DNA from: Pseudomonas sp. R76
Lineage (GTDB): Bacteria; Pseudomonadota; Gammaproteobacteria; Pseudomonadales; Pseudomonadaceae
DNA: 64,000 nucleotides
Reading direction: 5' to 3'
Assembly: GCF_009834565.1 (NCBI RefSeq)
Contig: NZ_CP019428.1
Location: 3,348,001 to 3,412,000 of the forward strand
Shown here: positions 54,729 to 63,693 of the stretch, in pieces
How the letters are laid out: the number at the start of each line of letters is the position of its first letter
How positions within the stretch are numbered: position 1 is the first letter of the stretch
Position numbers and translations under genes: made by a program
Notes under the pieces: generated by a model
The model's database searches: none
The model's input: the letters and a program-made list of their open reading frames with translations, nothing else
Told to the model about the DNA's origin: nothing

Positions 54729-55190
54729 ATGCAGGCCATCCGATTTTTACATAGAGCGCTCGCTCAAACACTGTCTACGATCCATTCTCGCCGCCTAACG
54801 ACGCTGATGAGTTGTGTCAGTTCGTTACTGCAAGGCCGTCGCCTGACGCTGACAGCGCTGGGACGTTTTATGCCAGGTCAGGCTTACCTCAAGCATGCGA
54901 TCAAACGAGTGGACCGATTGCTGGGTAACCAACACCTCAGAGCAGAGCGCCCGCTGTTCTACTGGGTGATGCTGCGGGCATTGTTAGGCTCCCTGAAGAA
55001 TCCTTTAATCTTGGTGGACTGGTCTCGAATTGATGCTCCTGGCGATGCGTTTTTGCTGAGAGCCGCGGTCCCGTTTGCGGGACGCTCGTTTCCTATTTAT
55101 GAAAGCGTTCATGAGCGTGAGAGCTGTCCCAAATATCAAAGCGGCCTGCTCGAAATGTAACACCGTTGCCGACTTTGCATCGGTGAACCG
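54729..55190 (+). pseudogene. Truncated IS4-family transposase
   Basis: The frame from 54729 codes for 143 residues of an IS4-family transposase N-terminus (MQAIRFLHRALAQTLSTIHS, LLGNQHLRAERPLFYWVM, NPLILVDWS with the first DDE Asp, ESVHERESCPKYQS) and stops at 55158. The amino acids after the stop in the same frame (HRCRLCIGEP) still look related up to about 55190, where similarity ends. A full-length transposase would need roughly 230 more residues. The second catalytic Asp and the Glu are missing, so the element is dead. It separates the active CdiA/immunity pair from the orphan cassette. Confidence 0.8.
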
Positions 55191-55199
55191 GAGATGGAA

Positions 55200-55463
55200 A
55201 TGAGATTCAGAGACATACTTGTACGTAAAGAGGAGCGGTATTCCATTGGCGTCGAAGAATTGACAGGCAGATATTACCTGTCAATTCCGGTTGCGAATAA
55301 TCTTGTCGATTACGAGGAATACTACGAAATCAATAAAGAAGAATTTGATGCATTCAACGTCAGCGTGGTCGCGGCGGCGGAATTTGTTCAGCAGTGCCGC
55401 AACCGAAAACAAGATGACCGACTGATGATGAAACCGGGAAAAGACCGGGGAGTAGCCGTATAG
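55200..55463 (+). CDS. Small hypothetical protein in the toxin-immunity region
   Basis: This 87-residue acidic protein (MRFRDILVRKEERYSIGVEELTGRYYLSIPVANNLVDYEEYYEI...) is not assigned to a family here. The ATG at 55200 is preferred over that at 55194 because GGAG lies 6 nt upstream of it. It sits between an IS4 remnant and an orphan HNH toxin module, where immunity genes usually stand, so it may be the immunity gene of a lost toxin. A general accessory role is equally possible. Confidence 0.55.
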   Translation: MRFRDILVRKEERYSIGVEELTGRYYLSIPVANNLVDYEEYYEINKEEFDAFNVSVVAAAEFVQQCRNRKQDDRLMMKPGKDRGVAV

Positions 55464-55469
55464 GCTTGA

Positions 55470-55865
55470 CTGGCGACGCTTCGCGAGTCAACTGTTGGTG
55501 CAAAAAGTACAGCAAGCGATGGCGTTTATCTCTCTCTAACCTACAAATCAGGATGGACGGACGCGCAACGCGCAGCGGCAGATGCAAAAGTTAATATTTT
55601 AAACGATGCAGATACCGTCCTAACAACGCCAGTACGTTCTGGAACATCGGCTGCGAGTCGTTATAGGCAGGCCGGCAACACAGTGCCGCTGGGCTCCGAT
55701 GTCGATCACATGGTTGACTTACAGTTCGGCGGTACTGACACTAATGCTAACATGAGTCCGTTAGATAGGAGTGTTAATCGTAGCCTTGGCGCTCAAATTT
55801 ATCAGCAAACAAAGGGTTTGCAGCCTGGAACAAAAATCAACAATGTGAAAATTGGAGATAGATGA
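55470..55865 (+). pseudogene. Orphan CdiA C-terminal toxin module, HNH/endonuclease-VII-like
   Basis: An open frame of 131 codons without its own plausible start begins directly after an in-frame TGA. It encodes DGVYLSLTYKSGWTDAQRAAADAK, RSGTSAASRYRQAG and the nuclease core DVDHMVDLQFGGTDTNANMSPLDRSVNRSLGAQIYQQ. That pattern, DH-x3-LQ-GG-D-x4-N-x2-PLD-x3-N, is typical of HNH toxin tips of CdiA and Rhs proteins. It lacks the TpsA body, so it is a displaced toxin cassette that could be recombined onto the TpsA. The immunity gene starts at the very next base. A GTG at 55683 could give only the last 60 residues. Confidence 0.75.
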
Positions 55866-56504
55866 ATGTATGATATTTTTCGCAGTTGTTTCCTTATCGA
55901 TTACCGTGTTAACAGTGAAAATATGCCTGTTTTCGATGCTAAAGGTGATTATTATGGACTGGTTGAATTAATATCGGAGTTTGGAGGGTGTTCATTTGAG
56001 AACGCATTATATCGAGTGATGAAGCCTAGTTCGATTAATGAGTGGAACAAAACAATCAAGTATGCGTTCCCCGATTTTTATGGGCGCGTGCAATGTTTTG
56101 GATTTGATTGGCTAGGACGTATTTTTGCACTTGACTCAGGCAGATTGGAAGAAGGGTATTCTGGAGTCGTTATGTTTGAGCCGGGAACTGGACAGGTTCT
56201 CGAAATTCCTTGCAATATCGTGACTTTCCATAATCAAGAATTGGTTGAGTACAGTGAAGAGGCTTTAGCCGTTAGCTTCCGACTCCAGTGGCTAATTCGA
56301 GGCGCTGCACCTAGCTACGAAGAGTGTGTCGGATACAAAATACCATTATTTCTCGGCGGTAGAGATGTTACGAATAACTTGGGAATTTTAAATCTTGATG
56401 TCTACTGGACATTAACAGCTCAACTGATTAGGAAAGCTAGGGGGCTTCCTCCAGGTACAGTTCTTGGAAAAATCACTTCTGTTGATGGAACCTTGCCAGA
56501 GTAA
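55866..56504 (+). CDS. Immunity protein of GAD-like/DUF1851 type paired with the orphan HNH toxin
   Basis: This 212-residue protein has an N-terminal GAD-like part (FDAKGDYYGLVELISEFGG, FPDFYGRVQCFGFDWLGRIFALD) and a DUF1851-like part (GVVMFEPGTGQVLEIPCNIVTFHNQELVEYSEEALA, CVGYKIPLFLGG, LNLDVYWTLTAQLI). This layout is found in T6SS immunity proteins such as Tdi1 and in other toxin-antitoxin cassettes. Its ATG follows the toxin stop without a gap. GC is low, as for its neighbours. Confidence 0.75.
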   Translation: MYDIFRSCFLIDYRVNSENMPVFDAKGDYYGLVELISEFGGCSFENALYRVMKPSSINEWNKTIKYAFPDFYGRVQCFGFDWLGRIFALDSGRLEEGYSGVVMFEPGTGQVLEIPCNIVTFHNQELVEYSEEALAVSFRLQWLIRGAAPSYEECVGYKIPLFLGGRDVTNNLGILNLDVYWTLTAQLIRKARGLPPGTVLGKITSVDGTLPE

Positions 56505-56706
56505 CTCGTGCAAAAGAAATAGTGTCATTTGACGCGCAGACAGCGTTGACGCAGCAGGTTGTTGACTTGCGTGCCACGTAAACAGGCAGCGCTTAGACCC
56601 GTAGCACCGTGGGTGTTGCACAGATCGACATCCCCGGAATTCCCTGCTTTTCCATTTTTGTTGTTTTTACTCAGGTCGCTCTCTATAGGTGATGGAGGTA
56701 ATTAAA

Positions 56707-57246
56707 ATGATTAAGATGACCTGTTTTTCCGACTTGACCGCCTACACTCACCAAATAGAGCCTTTCACTTTGTCGGGTGTGAAAAATGTCGGTTGGATTG
56801 ATGTAGCGTCATTATTTCCGCTGGGCGATGTGCCAGAGAAAAGTCTCCTAAAACTGACCAGCTTAGCCAGTGGTAACGTTGTGTTTAGGCCGCTTGTTGA
56901 GCCGGTTAGAGAATTGCATGCCTGCCAGATATGTGGTGCATTGCAATTGCGTGATTCAGTTGGAAATGCGTTGCCTAACGCTGAACTCTGGATTCCTGCG
57001 AATGGCGTTATATATACCGCGCCCGTTATGATTCTGCACTTTATAGCAGTTCATAATTATCTTCCTCCCGAAGAATTCATCGCTGCTATAGATGCAGTGG
57101 ATGAAAATGTTCCGTATAGTGCGGATGAACTATATAAAGAGCAGTTGAGGCTAAGTGATTGGGGACGGCTCTCAGGAGAAGAAAAAATGGATTTGGCTGC
57201 CGCTTACATTAAACGAGCGTCTGCCGCAGATCCCAGAGGAAGCTGA
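56707..57246 (+). CDS. Hypothetical protein, candidate immunity protein
   Basis: This 179-residue protein (MIKMTCFSDLTAYTHQIEPFTLSGVKNVGWIDV...) starts at 56707 with an excellent GGAGGT 7 nt upstream; the ATG at 56689 would precede that site. It has a CQICGA dicysteine and an acidic C-terminal half (EEFIAAIDAVDENVPYSADELYKEQL). I do not recognise a characterised family. The low GC and its place at the end of the toxin-immunity array suggest another immunity or accessory gene whose toxin has been lost. Confidence 0.6.
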   Translation: MIKMTCFSDLTAYTHQIEPFTLSGVKNVGWIDVASLFPLGDVPEKSLLKLTSLASGNVVFRPLVEPVRELHACQICGALQLRDSVGNALPNAELWIPANGVIYTAPVMILHFIAVHNYLPPEEFIAAIDAVDENVPYSADELYKEQLRLSDWGRLSGEEKMDLAAAYIKRASAADPRGS

Positions 57247-57369
57247 AAAAATAGTGCCAGTGAAGTCGGTCTCCAAGCTTCTACTGTCTTATAGATTCAA
57301 CAGACATTTTTTCTGCCGGGATGAGTTGTGTTGATCACATAATCAGCAACGTCAGGAGATAAGTAAAAC

Positions 57370-57397
57370 AGGGCAAACCAGCGTTAAAGTTTGCCCT
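57370..57397. other. Stem-loop in the gap before the bicupin gene
   Basis: AGGGCAAA and TTTGCCCT form an 8-bp stem around a 12-nt loop about 125 nt after the preceding stop. No T-tract follows. It may mark the boundary between the low-GC island and the core genome. The rest of 57247-57529 shows no gene. Confidence 0.35.
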
Positions 57398-57529
57398 CGT
57401 GCGTCGGGGCAATCGACAAAAAACACCCAACCACCCCATCCTGCACAACTGCTATGCCAAACGAGTGCTTAATACCAGTAGTCGCAATGCCTATAGTCGG
57501 TCCAAACCAGCCAAAGCCTGAGGTGGATG

Positions 57530-58471
57530 ATGAACAGCGAATTCAAGCTCAACCTGACCGATACATTGCCGAGCGAGCAACTGGACGCCGAGTACTTTGA
57601 GTACAGCAAAGCGGCCAACCCCATCAGTGCCAATCTGATTACCCGGATTCCCTACCACGGCTTCCCGGCCTCGCTGTATGACAGCGGCCCTTCGCGTGTC
57701 GTCGCGCTTGACCTCAGTGATGCGTTGGGTTGCGAGGGGCCGGCGACGGGGCCAGGGCTGTGTGCCAACTTTATTCGCCTGAACGCCGGCGAAGCCCTGG
57801 ACCTGCACCCCAATGCGACTTCACAGGTGTTTTATGTGATTGCCGGGGAGGGCAGTGTTGTTCAGGGCGAGCATGTAATTGAATGGTCTGCCGGTTGTTT
57901 TATCGCGTTGCCTGGGATGCTGTCGGCTCACTTCAGCGTCACACAGGATGCGCGCCTGTACTACGTGCATGACGAACCGCTGTTGCGCTACCTGGGCGTG
58001 ACGCGCAGCGCCGACCGTTTCGCGCCGACCTTGTATCCCGCAGCACTGGCCAGCCTGAAGCTGCGTGAAGCGGCTGACGACCCGCGTGCCCAGGACCGCA
58101 GCCGTATCAGCATCTTGCTGGGGAATCGCAATTTCCCACAGACCCGCACCGTCACGCATGTGCTGTGGGCCATGTACGGCATCCTGCCGCCCGGTTCGAT
58201 TCAAAAGCCGCACCGGCATCAGTCGATTGCACTCGACTTCATTATCGACTGCCCCAAGGGATGCTACTCGCTGGTCGGTACTGAGCTGGACGCCGACGGC
58301 CAGATCCGCAACCCGGTACGGGTGGACTGGTCGCCCGGCTTGGCGTTCGTGACGCCACCGGGCTACTGGCATGCGCACTTCAATGAGTCGGATACGGAGG
58401 CTTTCCTGATCCCGATCCAGGACGCCGGGCTGCAGACCTATTTACGCGCGCTGGATATCCGCTTCAGCTGA
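57530..58471 (+). CDS. Bicupin-domain protein (gentisate-dioxygenase-like fold)
   Basis: This protein of about 313 residues has two cupin halves. The first (about 70-140) has LNAGEALDLHPNATSQVFYVIAGEGSV and the second (about 215-300) has LPPGSIQKPHRHQSIALDFIID and PPGYWHAHFNES. The second half keeps the histidines (HRH, HAH) of a metal site. Dioxygenases such as gentisate 1,2-dioxygenase share this layout, but the sequence is too diverged to claim that reaction. The start is ATG 57530 or 57527; GAGGTGG lies just upstream. It converges with the LysR gene, 9 bp apart. Confidence 0.7.
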   Translation: MNSEFKLNLTDTLPSEQLDAEYFEYSKAANPISANLITRIPYHGFPASLYDSGPSRVVALDLSDALGCEGPATGPGLCANFIRLNAGEALDLHPNATSQVFYVIAGEGSVVQGEHVIEWSAGCFIALPGMLSAHFSVTQDARLYYVHDEPLLRYLGVTRSADRFAPTLYPAALASLKLREAADDPRAQDRSRISILLGNRNFPQTRTVTHVLWAMYGILPPGSIQKPHRHQSIALDFIIDCPKGCYSLVGTELDADGQIRNPVRVDWSPGLAFVTPPGYWHAHFNESDTEAFLIPIQDAGLQTYLRALDIRFS

Positions 58472-58480
58472 CGGATGCTT

Positions 58481-59389
58481 TCAGCGTTTCCAATACGGTG
58501 TTTCGCCTAGCTGCTCGACGACAAAGTCGATGAAGCACCTGACCTTGGACGACACGATGCGCTTGGGCGGGTAAACAAACCACACGGCAAACGCCTGCTC
58601 TGCGCCACGGATGGTCCAGTGCGGCATCCAAACCCGCAGTTCGCCGGTTTCAATCGACTTGGCCACCAACCAGTCAGGCAGCAGCGCAAAACCCAGGCCT
58701 TGGCGCGCAGCGATCAACTGCGCGTCAAGGTCGCTGATGCGAATGCAGTCGCCATGCACCAATGGCAGCACCTCATCTGCGCAAGCGAAGGCAAAATGGT
58801 CCGCGGCGTGCCTACCCAGGATCGCCGGCAGGCTGGCCAGCTCTGTCGGTGTGGACGGGGCAGGGTGTTGCGCCGCAAACGCCGGGCTTGCCACCAGCAG
58901 GTACTTGCCCGCGCAGATCTTGCGAGCCTTGAGGGTGGAGTCGGCAAGTGCGCCAATCCGAATCGCCAGGTCGACGCCTGCATGAATCAAGTTGACCTGC
59001 GCTTCCTCCAGCACCAGCTCCAGCTTGATCTGCGGATAACGCGCCAAAAACGTGTTGAGGACGGGAAGGATATGGTGACGGGCAAAAGCCGGTGGCACAT
59101 TAAGCTTGAGCACCCCGCGCGGTTGCTGGTTCAGCGCCGATGTCGCCGCCTTGGCTTGTTCCAGTTCATCCAGCACCCGACGCGCGTGCAGCAGAAACGT
59201 CTGGCCGCCTTCGGTCAGGTGCAGCGTGCGTGTCGAGCGGTTGAACAGCGCAATGCCGAGGTCCTGTTCCAGGTCTTTAACGTAGCGCGAAACCGTTGAC
59301 GCCTTGATGCCGAGCCGCTCGGCCGCGCGCGAGAAGTTGTTGCCTTCAGCGGCTTCGACGAAGGCGGTCAGTGCAGTGAAGTAATCCAA
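58481..59389 (-). CDS. LysR-family transcriptional regulator
   Basis: This 302-residue regulator starts MDYFTALTAFVEAAEGNNFSRAAERLGIKASTVSRYVKDLEQ, a standard LysR winged helix. The effector domain of the GcvA/DsdC-like class follows (LKLNVPPAFARHHILPVL, VDLAIRIGALADSTLKAR). It lies 25 nt after the RND pump gene on the same strand, so it is probably cotranscribed and may regulate the pump. The convergent bicupin gene is another possible target. Confidence 0.9.
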   Translation of the reverse strand: MDYFTALTAFVEAAEGNNFSRAAERLGIKASTVSRYVKDLEQDLGIALFNRSTRTLHLTEGGQTFLLHARRVLDELEQAKAATSALNQQPRGVLKLNVPPAFARHHILPVLNTFLARYPQIKLELVLEEAQVNLIHAGVDLAIRIGALADSTLKARKICAGKYLLVASPAFAAQHPAPSTPTELASLPAILGRHAADHFAFACADEVLPLVHGDCIRISDLDAQLIAARQGLGFALLPDWLVAKSIETGELRVWMPHWTIRGAEQAFAVWFVYPPKRIVSSKVRCFIDFVVEQLGETPYWKR

Positions 59390-59414
59390 AATCGGCGATG
59401 CTCATAGGTGACAG

Positions 59415-62400
59415 TCAAGTGGCCCTCAGGTCTGATCCAGGCATCGACTGCTCAGCTTCCTGATGATGCGTTTCACCAATAAACATATACATCGCCGGCA
59501 CCATAAACAAAGTCAGCAGCGTACCAATCGACAACCCGGCAAAGATCACCAGCCCCATATCATGCCGCCCCGCAGCCCCTGCGCCGGATGCCCACACCAG
59601 TGGCACCACGCCGAGCACCATGGCGGCGGTGGTCATCAGGATCGGGCGCAAGCGCACGCCGGCGGCTTCTTCGATGGCTTCGCGCTTGCTGTGCCCGGCG
59701 CGCTGCAATTGGTTGGCGAACTGCACGATCAGGATGCCGTGCTTGGTGATCAACCCCAGCAGCGTTACCAGGCCCACCTGGGTGTACACGTTGATCGAGG
59801 CGTAACCCATGGTGATGAAGGCGAGGGCGCCGAACAGTGCCGGCGGCACCGAGAACAGGATGACGACCGGGTCGCGGAAGCTCTCGAACTGGAAAGCCAG
59901 CGCCAGGTAGACGATCAGAATCGAGAACATCAGCAAGCCAAAAAAGCCACCGGATTCCTGGATGAACTGGCGCGATTCGCCGGCAAAGTCCGAGGTGTAA
60001 CCCGAAGGCGCCACGTTGGTGAGGATGGTGTTGAGCTTGGCCAGCAGCTCGCCCTGGGCCACGCCACTGACGCCGGACAGGGTCGCCGAGTTGAGTTGCT
60101 GGAAGTGGTTGATCGATTCCGGCTGGGTCGAGGTCTCGATATGCGCCACGGTGCGCGCCGGGATCATCGCGCCTGCGGGCGTGCGAATGTAGTAATCCAG
60201 CACTTGCTCCGGGTTGAGGCGGTTAACCTGCAGCACTTGGGGAATAACCTTGTAGGAGCGCCCGGCCGTGGAGAAGTAGTTCACGTAGTTACCGCCCAAC
60301 GCCGCGGACAGCGCGGCGCCGACGTCGGCCTGGGTCATGCCGAGTGCGGCGATCTTCTCCCGGTCAACCACCAATTTGGCTTGTGGCTTGTCCAGTTTCA
60401 AATCCATGTCGGCGAACCAGAACAGCTGTTGTTTCTGCGCCTCGGCCATGACCGCCTGGGCCACTTCATTGAGGTTTTCCACCGAGTCGGTGGTGGTGAT
60501 CACAAACTGCACCGGCAAGCCCTGGGCGCCGGGCAGCGACGGCAGTGGGAAGGCGGCGATGGTCGCGCCGGGCACCTGGTTCCATTTTTGCTGCAGGTCG
60601 AGAATCAGCTGGGCTTGCGAGCGTGTGCGGTCACCCCAGGTTTTGAGCAGCACGCCGCCCAGGCCCTGGTTGAGAATAGGCAGGCCGGTGAGTTGGAACA
60701 TCTGCGCGTATTCAGTTTCTTTGCTGGCGATCTGAAAAGCCTGGTCGGCAATGCGCTCCATCTGTTGCGGCGAAGCCGTCGGCGGGCCTTTGATCTGCAT
60801 GAACACCAGACCTTGGTCTTCGGTCGGCGACAGTTCGCTTTTGGCGGTCATGCCACTGGCGGCGACCAGCAGGAACAGCACAAACCCAAAGGTCACCAGC
60901 ACCGGCCAGATGTTCAGCCCGCCGGACAGCACGCGGTGGTAACGCCCGCGCAGCCAGTCAAAGTACTGGTCGAGCTTGCGTGCAAAACGGCCTTCCTCCT
61001 GCCCGGACTTGAACAGCTTGGAGGTCATCATCGGCGACAGGGTCAACGCGACCACGGCCGACACGGTCACGGCGCCCGCCAGCGAGAAACAGAACTCCTT
61101 GAACAACGCGCCGGTAAGGCCGCTGCGCAAGCCGATGGGCACGTACGCGGCCACCAGCACCACGGTCATCGCGATGATCGGGCCGCCGAGTTCCCGCGCC
61201 GCGATCAGCGAGGCCTCGAGCACGCTTTTGCCTTCTTCCTTGATATGCCGGTCGACGTTTTCCACCACGATAATCGCGTCGTCCACCACCAGGCCGATCG
61301 CCAATACCAGCGCGAGCAGGGTCAGCAGGTTAATCGAGTAACCCAGCAGGTACATGATGAAGAAGGTCCCGACCAGCGACAGCGGGATCGCCACCAGCGG
61401 CACAATCACCGCGCGGAAGGAGCCGAGGAACAGGTAAATCACCACCGAAACAATGATCATCGCCTCGACCAGGGTCTTCACCACTTCGTAAATCGAGGTG
61501 TTGATGAACTCGGTGGAGTCATACACGATCTCGCCGCGCACGCCGGACGGCAGTTGCGATTGCAGCTCGGGGAACGCTTCGCGCACGCTGTCGGCGACAG
61601 TCAGGATATTTGCGGTGGGCGCCGCCTTGATGCCGATAAACACCGAACGCTTGCCGGAAAACGCCACGCTGCTGTCGTAGCTTTCGGCGCCGAGGGTCAC
61701 GGTGGCCACGTCTTCCAAATAAACCAGTGCGTCGCCTTTCTGCTTGATCACCAGGCGCTTGAATTCATCCACGGTGTGCAGGTCGGTGCCGGCCGTAAGG
61801 TCGACGGTGACGGTTTGCCCACGGGTCGAGCCCACAGCCGACAGGTAGTTGTTATTGGCCAGGGCCGTGGACACGTCCTGCGCCGTGACGTTGTGCGCCG
61901 CCAACTTGTCCGGGTCCAGCCAGGCGCGCAGGGCAAACTGGCGCCCGCCGAGAATCTCCGCGGTCTGCACGCCCTGGATCGAATCGAGCTTGGGCTTGAC
62001 CACCCGCACCAGGTAGTCAGTGATGTTGTTGGTGGGCAGCGTGTCGCTGTAGAAGCCCAGGTACATGGCGTCGGTGGTCTGCCCGACGGCAATCGTGAGC
62101 ACCGGTTCCTGGGACTGGGCCGGCAGTTGGTTCTTGACCGAGTTGACCTGGGTATTGATCTCGGTGAGCGCCTTGCTGGCGTCGTAGTTCAAGCGCAGCG
62201 TGGCGGTAATCGTCGAGACACCGGTGATGCTGGTCGAGGATAGATAGTCGATGCCCTGGGCCTGGGCAATGGCCGACTCCAGCGGCTGGGTAATAAACCC
62301 GGCGACCGTGGACGCGTCCGCGCCGTAGTAGGCGGTGGTGATGGTGACCACGGTATTTTCGGTGCGCGGCCATTGGTTCACCGGCAATTCGAAGATCGAA

Positions 62401-62480
62401 CGCAGCCCCAGGATCAGGATGAACAGCGAAACCACCACGGCCCACACCGGCCGCTGGATAAAGGTATCGGTAAGCTTCAT
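59415..62480 (-). CDS. RND-family multidrug efflux permease
   Basis: This 1021-residue inner-membrane pump starts MKLTDTFIQRPVWAVVVSLFILILGLRS. It has the HAE-1 organisation: TM1, a large periplasmic porter loop, TM2-7 with the proton-relay pair in LAIGLVVDDAIIVVENVDRH, a second loop, and TM8-12 (ALAFQFESFRDPVVI, LITKHGILIVQFANQL). It starts 9 nt after the adaptor gene, with AAAGGTG as ribosome site. It would expel drugs or metabolites from the periplasm and inner membrane with its adaptor and outer-membrane channel. It resembles MexK/MdtB-like pumps, but a gene name is not justified. Confidence 0.92.
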   Translation of the reverse strand: MKLTDTFIQRPVWAVVVSLFILILGLRSIFELPVNQWPRTENTVVTITTAYYGADASTVAGFITQPLESAIAQAQGIDYLSSTSITGVSTITATLRLNYDASKALTEINTQVNSVKNQLPAQSQEPVLTIAVGQTTDAMYLGFYSDTLPTNNITDYLVRVVKPKLDSIQGVQTAEILGGRQFALRAWLDPDKLAAHNVTAQDVSTALANNNYLSAVGSTRGQTVTVDLTAGTDLHTVDEFKRLVIKQKGDALVYLEDVATVTLGAESYDSSVAFSGKRSVFIGIKAAPTANILTVADSVREAFPELQSQLPSGVRGEIVYDSTEFINTSIYEVVKTLVEAMIIVSVVIYLFLGSFRAVIVPLVAIPLSLVGTFFIMYLLGYSINLLTLLALVLAIGLVVDDAIIVVENVDRHIKEEGKSVLEASLIAARELGGPIIAMTVVLVAAYVPIGLRSGLTGALFKEFCFSLAGAVTVSAVVALTLSPMMTSKLFKSGQEEGRFARKLDQYFDWLRGRYHRVLSGGLNIWPVLVTFGFVLFLLVAASGMTAKSELSPTEDQGLVFMQIKGPPTASPQQMERIADQAFQIASKETEYAQMFQLTGLPILNQGLGGVLLKTWGDRTRSQAQLILDLQQKWNQVPGATIAAFPLPSLPGAQGLPVQFVITTTDSVENLNEVAQAVMAEAQKQQLFWFADMDLKLDKPQAKLVVDREKIAALGMTQADVGAALSAALGGNYVNYFSTAGRSYKVIPQVLQVNRLNPEQVLDYYIRTPAGAMIPARTVAHIETSTQPESINHFQQLNSATLSGVSGVAQGELLAKLNTILTNVAPSGYTSDFAGESRQFIQESGGFFGLLMFSILIVYLALAFQFESFRDPVVILFSVPPALFGALAFITMGYASINVYTQVGLVTLLGLITKHGILIVQFANQLQRAGHSKREAIEEAAGVRLRPILMTTAAMVLGVVPLVWASGAGAAGRHDMGLVIFAGLSIGTLLTLFMVPAMYMFIGETHHQEAEQSMPGSDLRAT

Positions 62481-62489
62481 GGGACACCT

Positions 62490-63677
62490 TTAGTGTTCTT
62501 GGGGAGTCGGCGCCGGGTCGTTCAGCGGTGCGGCGCTGTTATCGACCTTCACCGGCGAGCCGTTCTTGAGCTTCATCTGGCCGCTGGTGATCAACAGGTC
62601 GCCTTCTTTCACGCCCGACAGCACCGCGACCTGATCGCCACGGGTCGGCCCGGTCTTGATGAAGGTTTGTTGCGCGGTGAGCACCTCTTCGCCTTTGTCG
62701 TTTTTGCTCGAGGTGGCGATAAACACCGTGGTGCCGTAAGGGTTGTAGGTGACCGAGGTTTGCGGAACGGTGAGGTAGCGTTGGGTGGTGCCGGAGTTGA
62801 CCACCGCGCGCGCGAACATGCCGGGCACCAGGCTTTGCTTGGGGTTCTCAACGGTGGCTTCGACGGTGACGTTGCGTGTGGTTGCGTCGAACTGCGTGTC
62901 GATGGTGCTGATCTTCCCGGTGAAGGTTTTATTCGACAGGCCATCGGCCGTCACCGCCACGCTTTGGCCGATGGCGATGGCTTCCAGCTGGGTCTGCGGC
63001 ACCGAGAAGTCGATGTAGATGGGATCAAAGGTCTGCAGCGTGGCGATTTTGTCGCCGGGGTTGAGGTATTGCCCTGGGTTGACACTGGTAATGCCGATGC
63101 GCCCGGCAAACGGCGCGCGAATGGTTTTTTTCGCCACCAGTGCCCGCTGTTGTTCGGCGGCGGCGAGCTTGGCTTTGAGGTCGGCGGTGTCGGTGTCGAC
63201 TTGGGCCTGGGAGATGGCGTTGACCGCCAGCTGCGCCTTGTCGCGCTTGAGCACAATGCCGGCGAGGTCGGCGGTGGCCTCCAGGGAATGCAGTTGCGCG
63301 ATATCCGCGTCGGCATTCAACTGCACCAGCAGCGCCTGGGCCGCGACTTCCTGCCCCGGCGTAAAGCCGAGGGTGCGCACGATGCCGCCGACTTCCGTGG
63401 TCACATCCACGCCGCGCACCGCCTTCATCGAGCCCACGGCGGAGACGCTCGGTTGCCAGTCGCTAAATGGCACCTGCATGGCCGTCACCACGGCGGCCGG
63501 CAACGGCGCTTTGGATTGGGCGATCAGTGCCGAAATCTGCACGAATTTCACCCCGGCGATGATCGCGACGATCACCAGCACCACCACGATCATGATGAGC
63601 ATCGGCCGCCACAGACGACGCTTGCGCGGTTGTCCGGGCTCGGGGGGCAGGGCAGAGGCAGTCTGAACGTCAGCCAT
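62490..63677 (-). CDS. RND periplasmic adaptor (membrane fusion protein)
   Basis: This 395-residue protein has one N-terminal membrane anchor (LWRPMLIMIVVVLVIVAIIAGVKF, about 23-46). It has a biotinyl-lipoyl half (VRGVDVTTEVGGIVRTLGFTPGQEV), a coiled hairpin (LHSLEATADLAGIVLKRDKAQLAVNAISQAQVDTDTADLKAKLAAAEQQ) and beta-barrel segments (TIRAPFAGRIGITSVNPGQYL). The ATG at 63677 (MADVQTASALPPEP) is preferred; the longer frame begins with non-homologous sequence. It lies between the outer-membrane factor and the pump. Confidence 0.92.
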   Translation of the reverse strand: MADVQTASALPPEPGQPRKRRLWRPMLIMIVVVLVIVAIIAGVKFVQISALIAQSKAPLPAAVVTAMQVPFSDWQPSVSAVGSMKAVRGVDVTTEVGGIVRTLGFTPGQEVAAQALLVQLNADADIAQLHSLEATADLAGIVLKRDKAQLAVNAISQAQVDTDTADLKAKLAAAEQQRALVAKKTIRAPFAGRIGITSVNPGQYLNPGDKIATLQTFDPIYIDFSVPQTQLEAIAIGQSVAVTADGLSNKTFTGKISTIDTQFDATTRNVTVEATVENPKQSLVPGMFARAVVNSGTTQRYLTVPQTSVTYNPYGTTVFIATSSKNDKGEEVLTAQQTFIKTGPTRGDQVAVLSGVKEGDLLITSGQMKLKNGSPVKVDNSAAPLNDPAPTPQEH

Positions 63678-63693
63678 GGGGTCTCTCACTGTT

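Noticed and set aside
57370..57397. Intrinsic terminator after the toxin-immunity island
   Set aside because: An 8-bp stem is present, but the loop is long and no T-tract follows.
59463..62243. A 926-codon open frame antisense to the RND pump
   Set aside because: It is a shadow of the high third-position GC of the pump gene; the translation is His/Gln/Arg-rich without recognisable domains.
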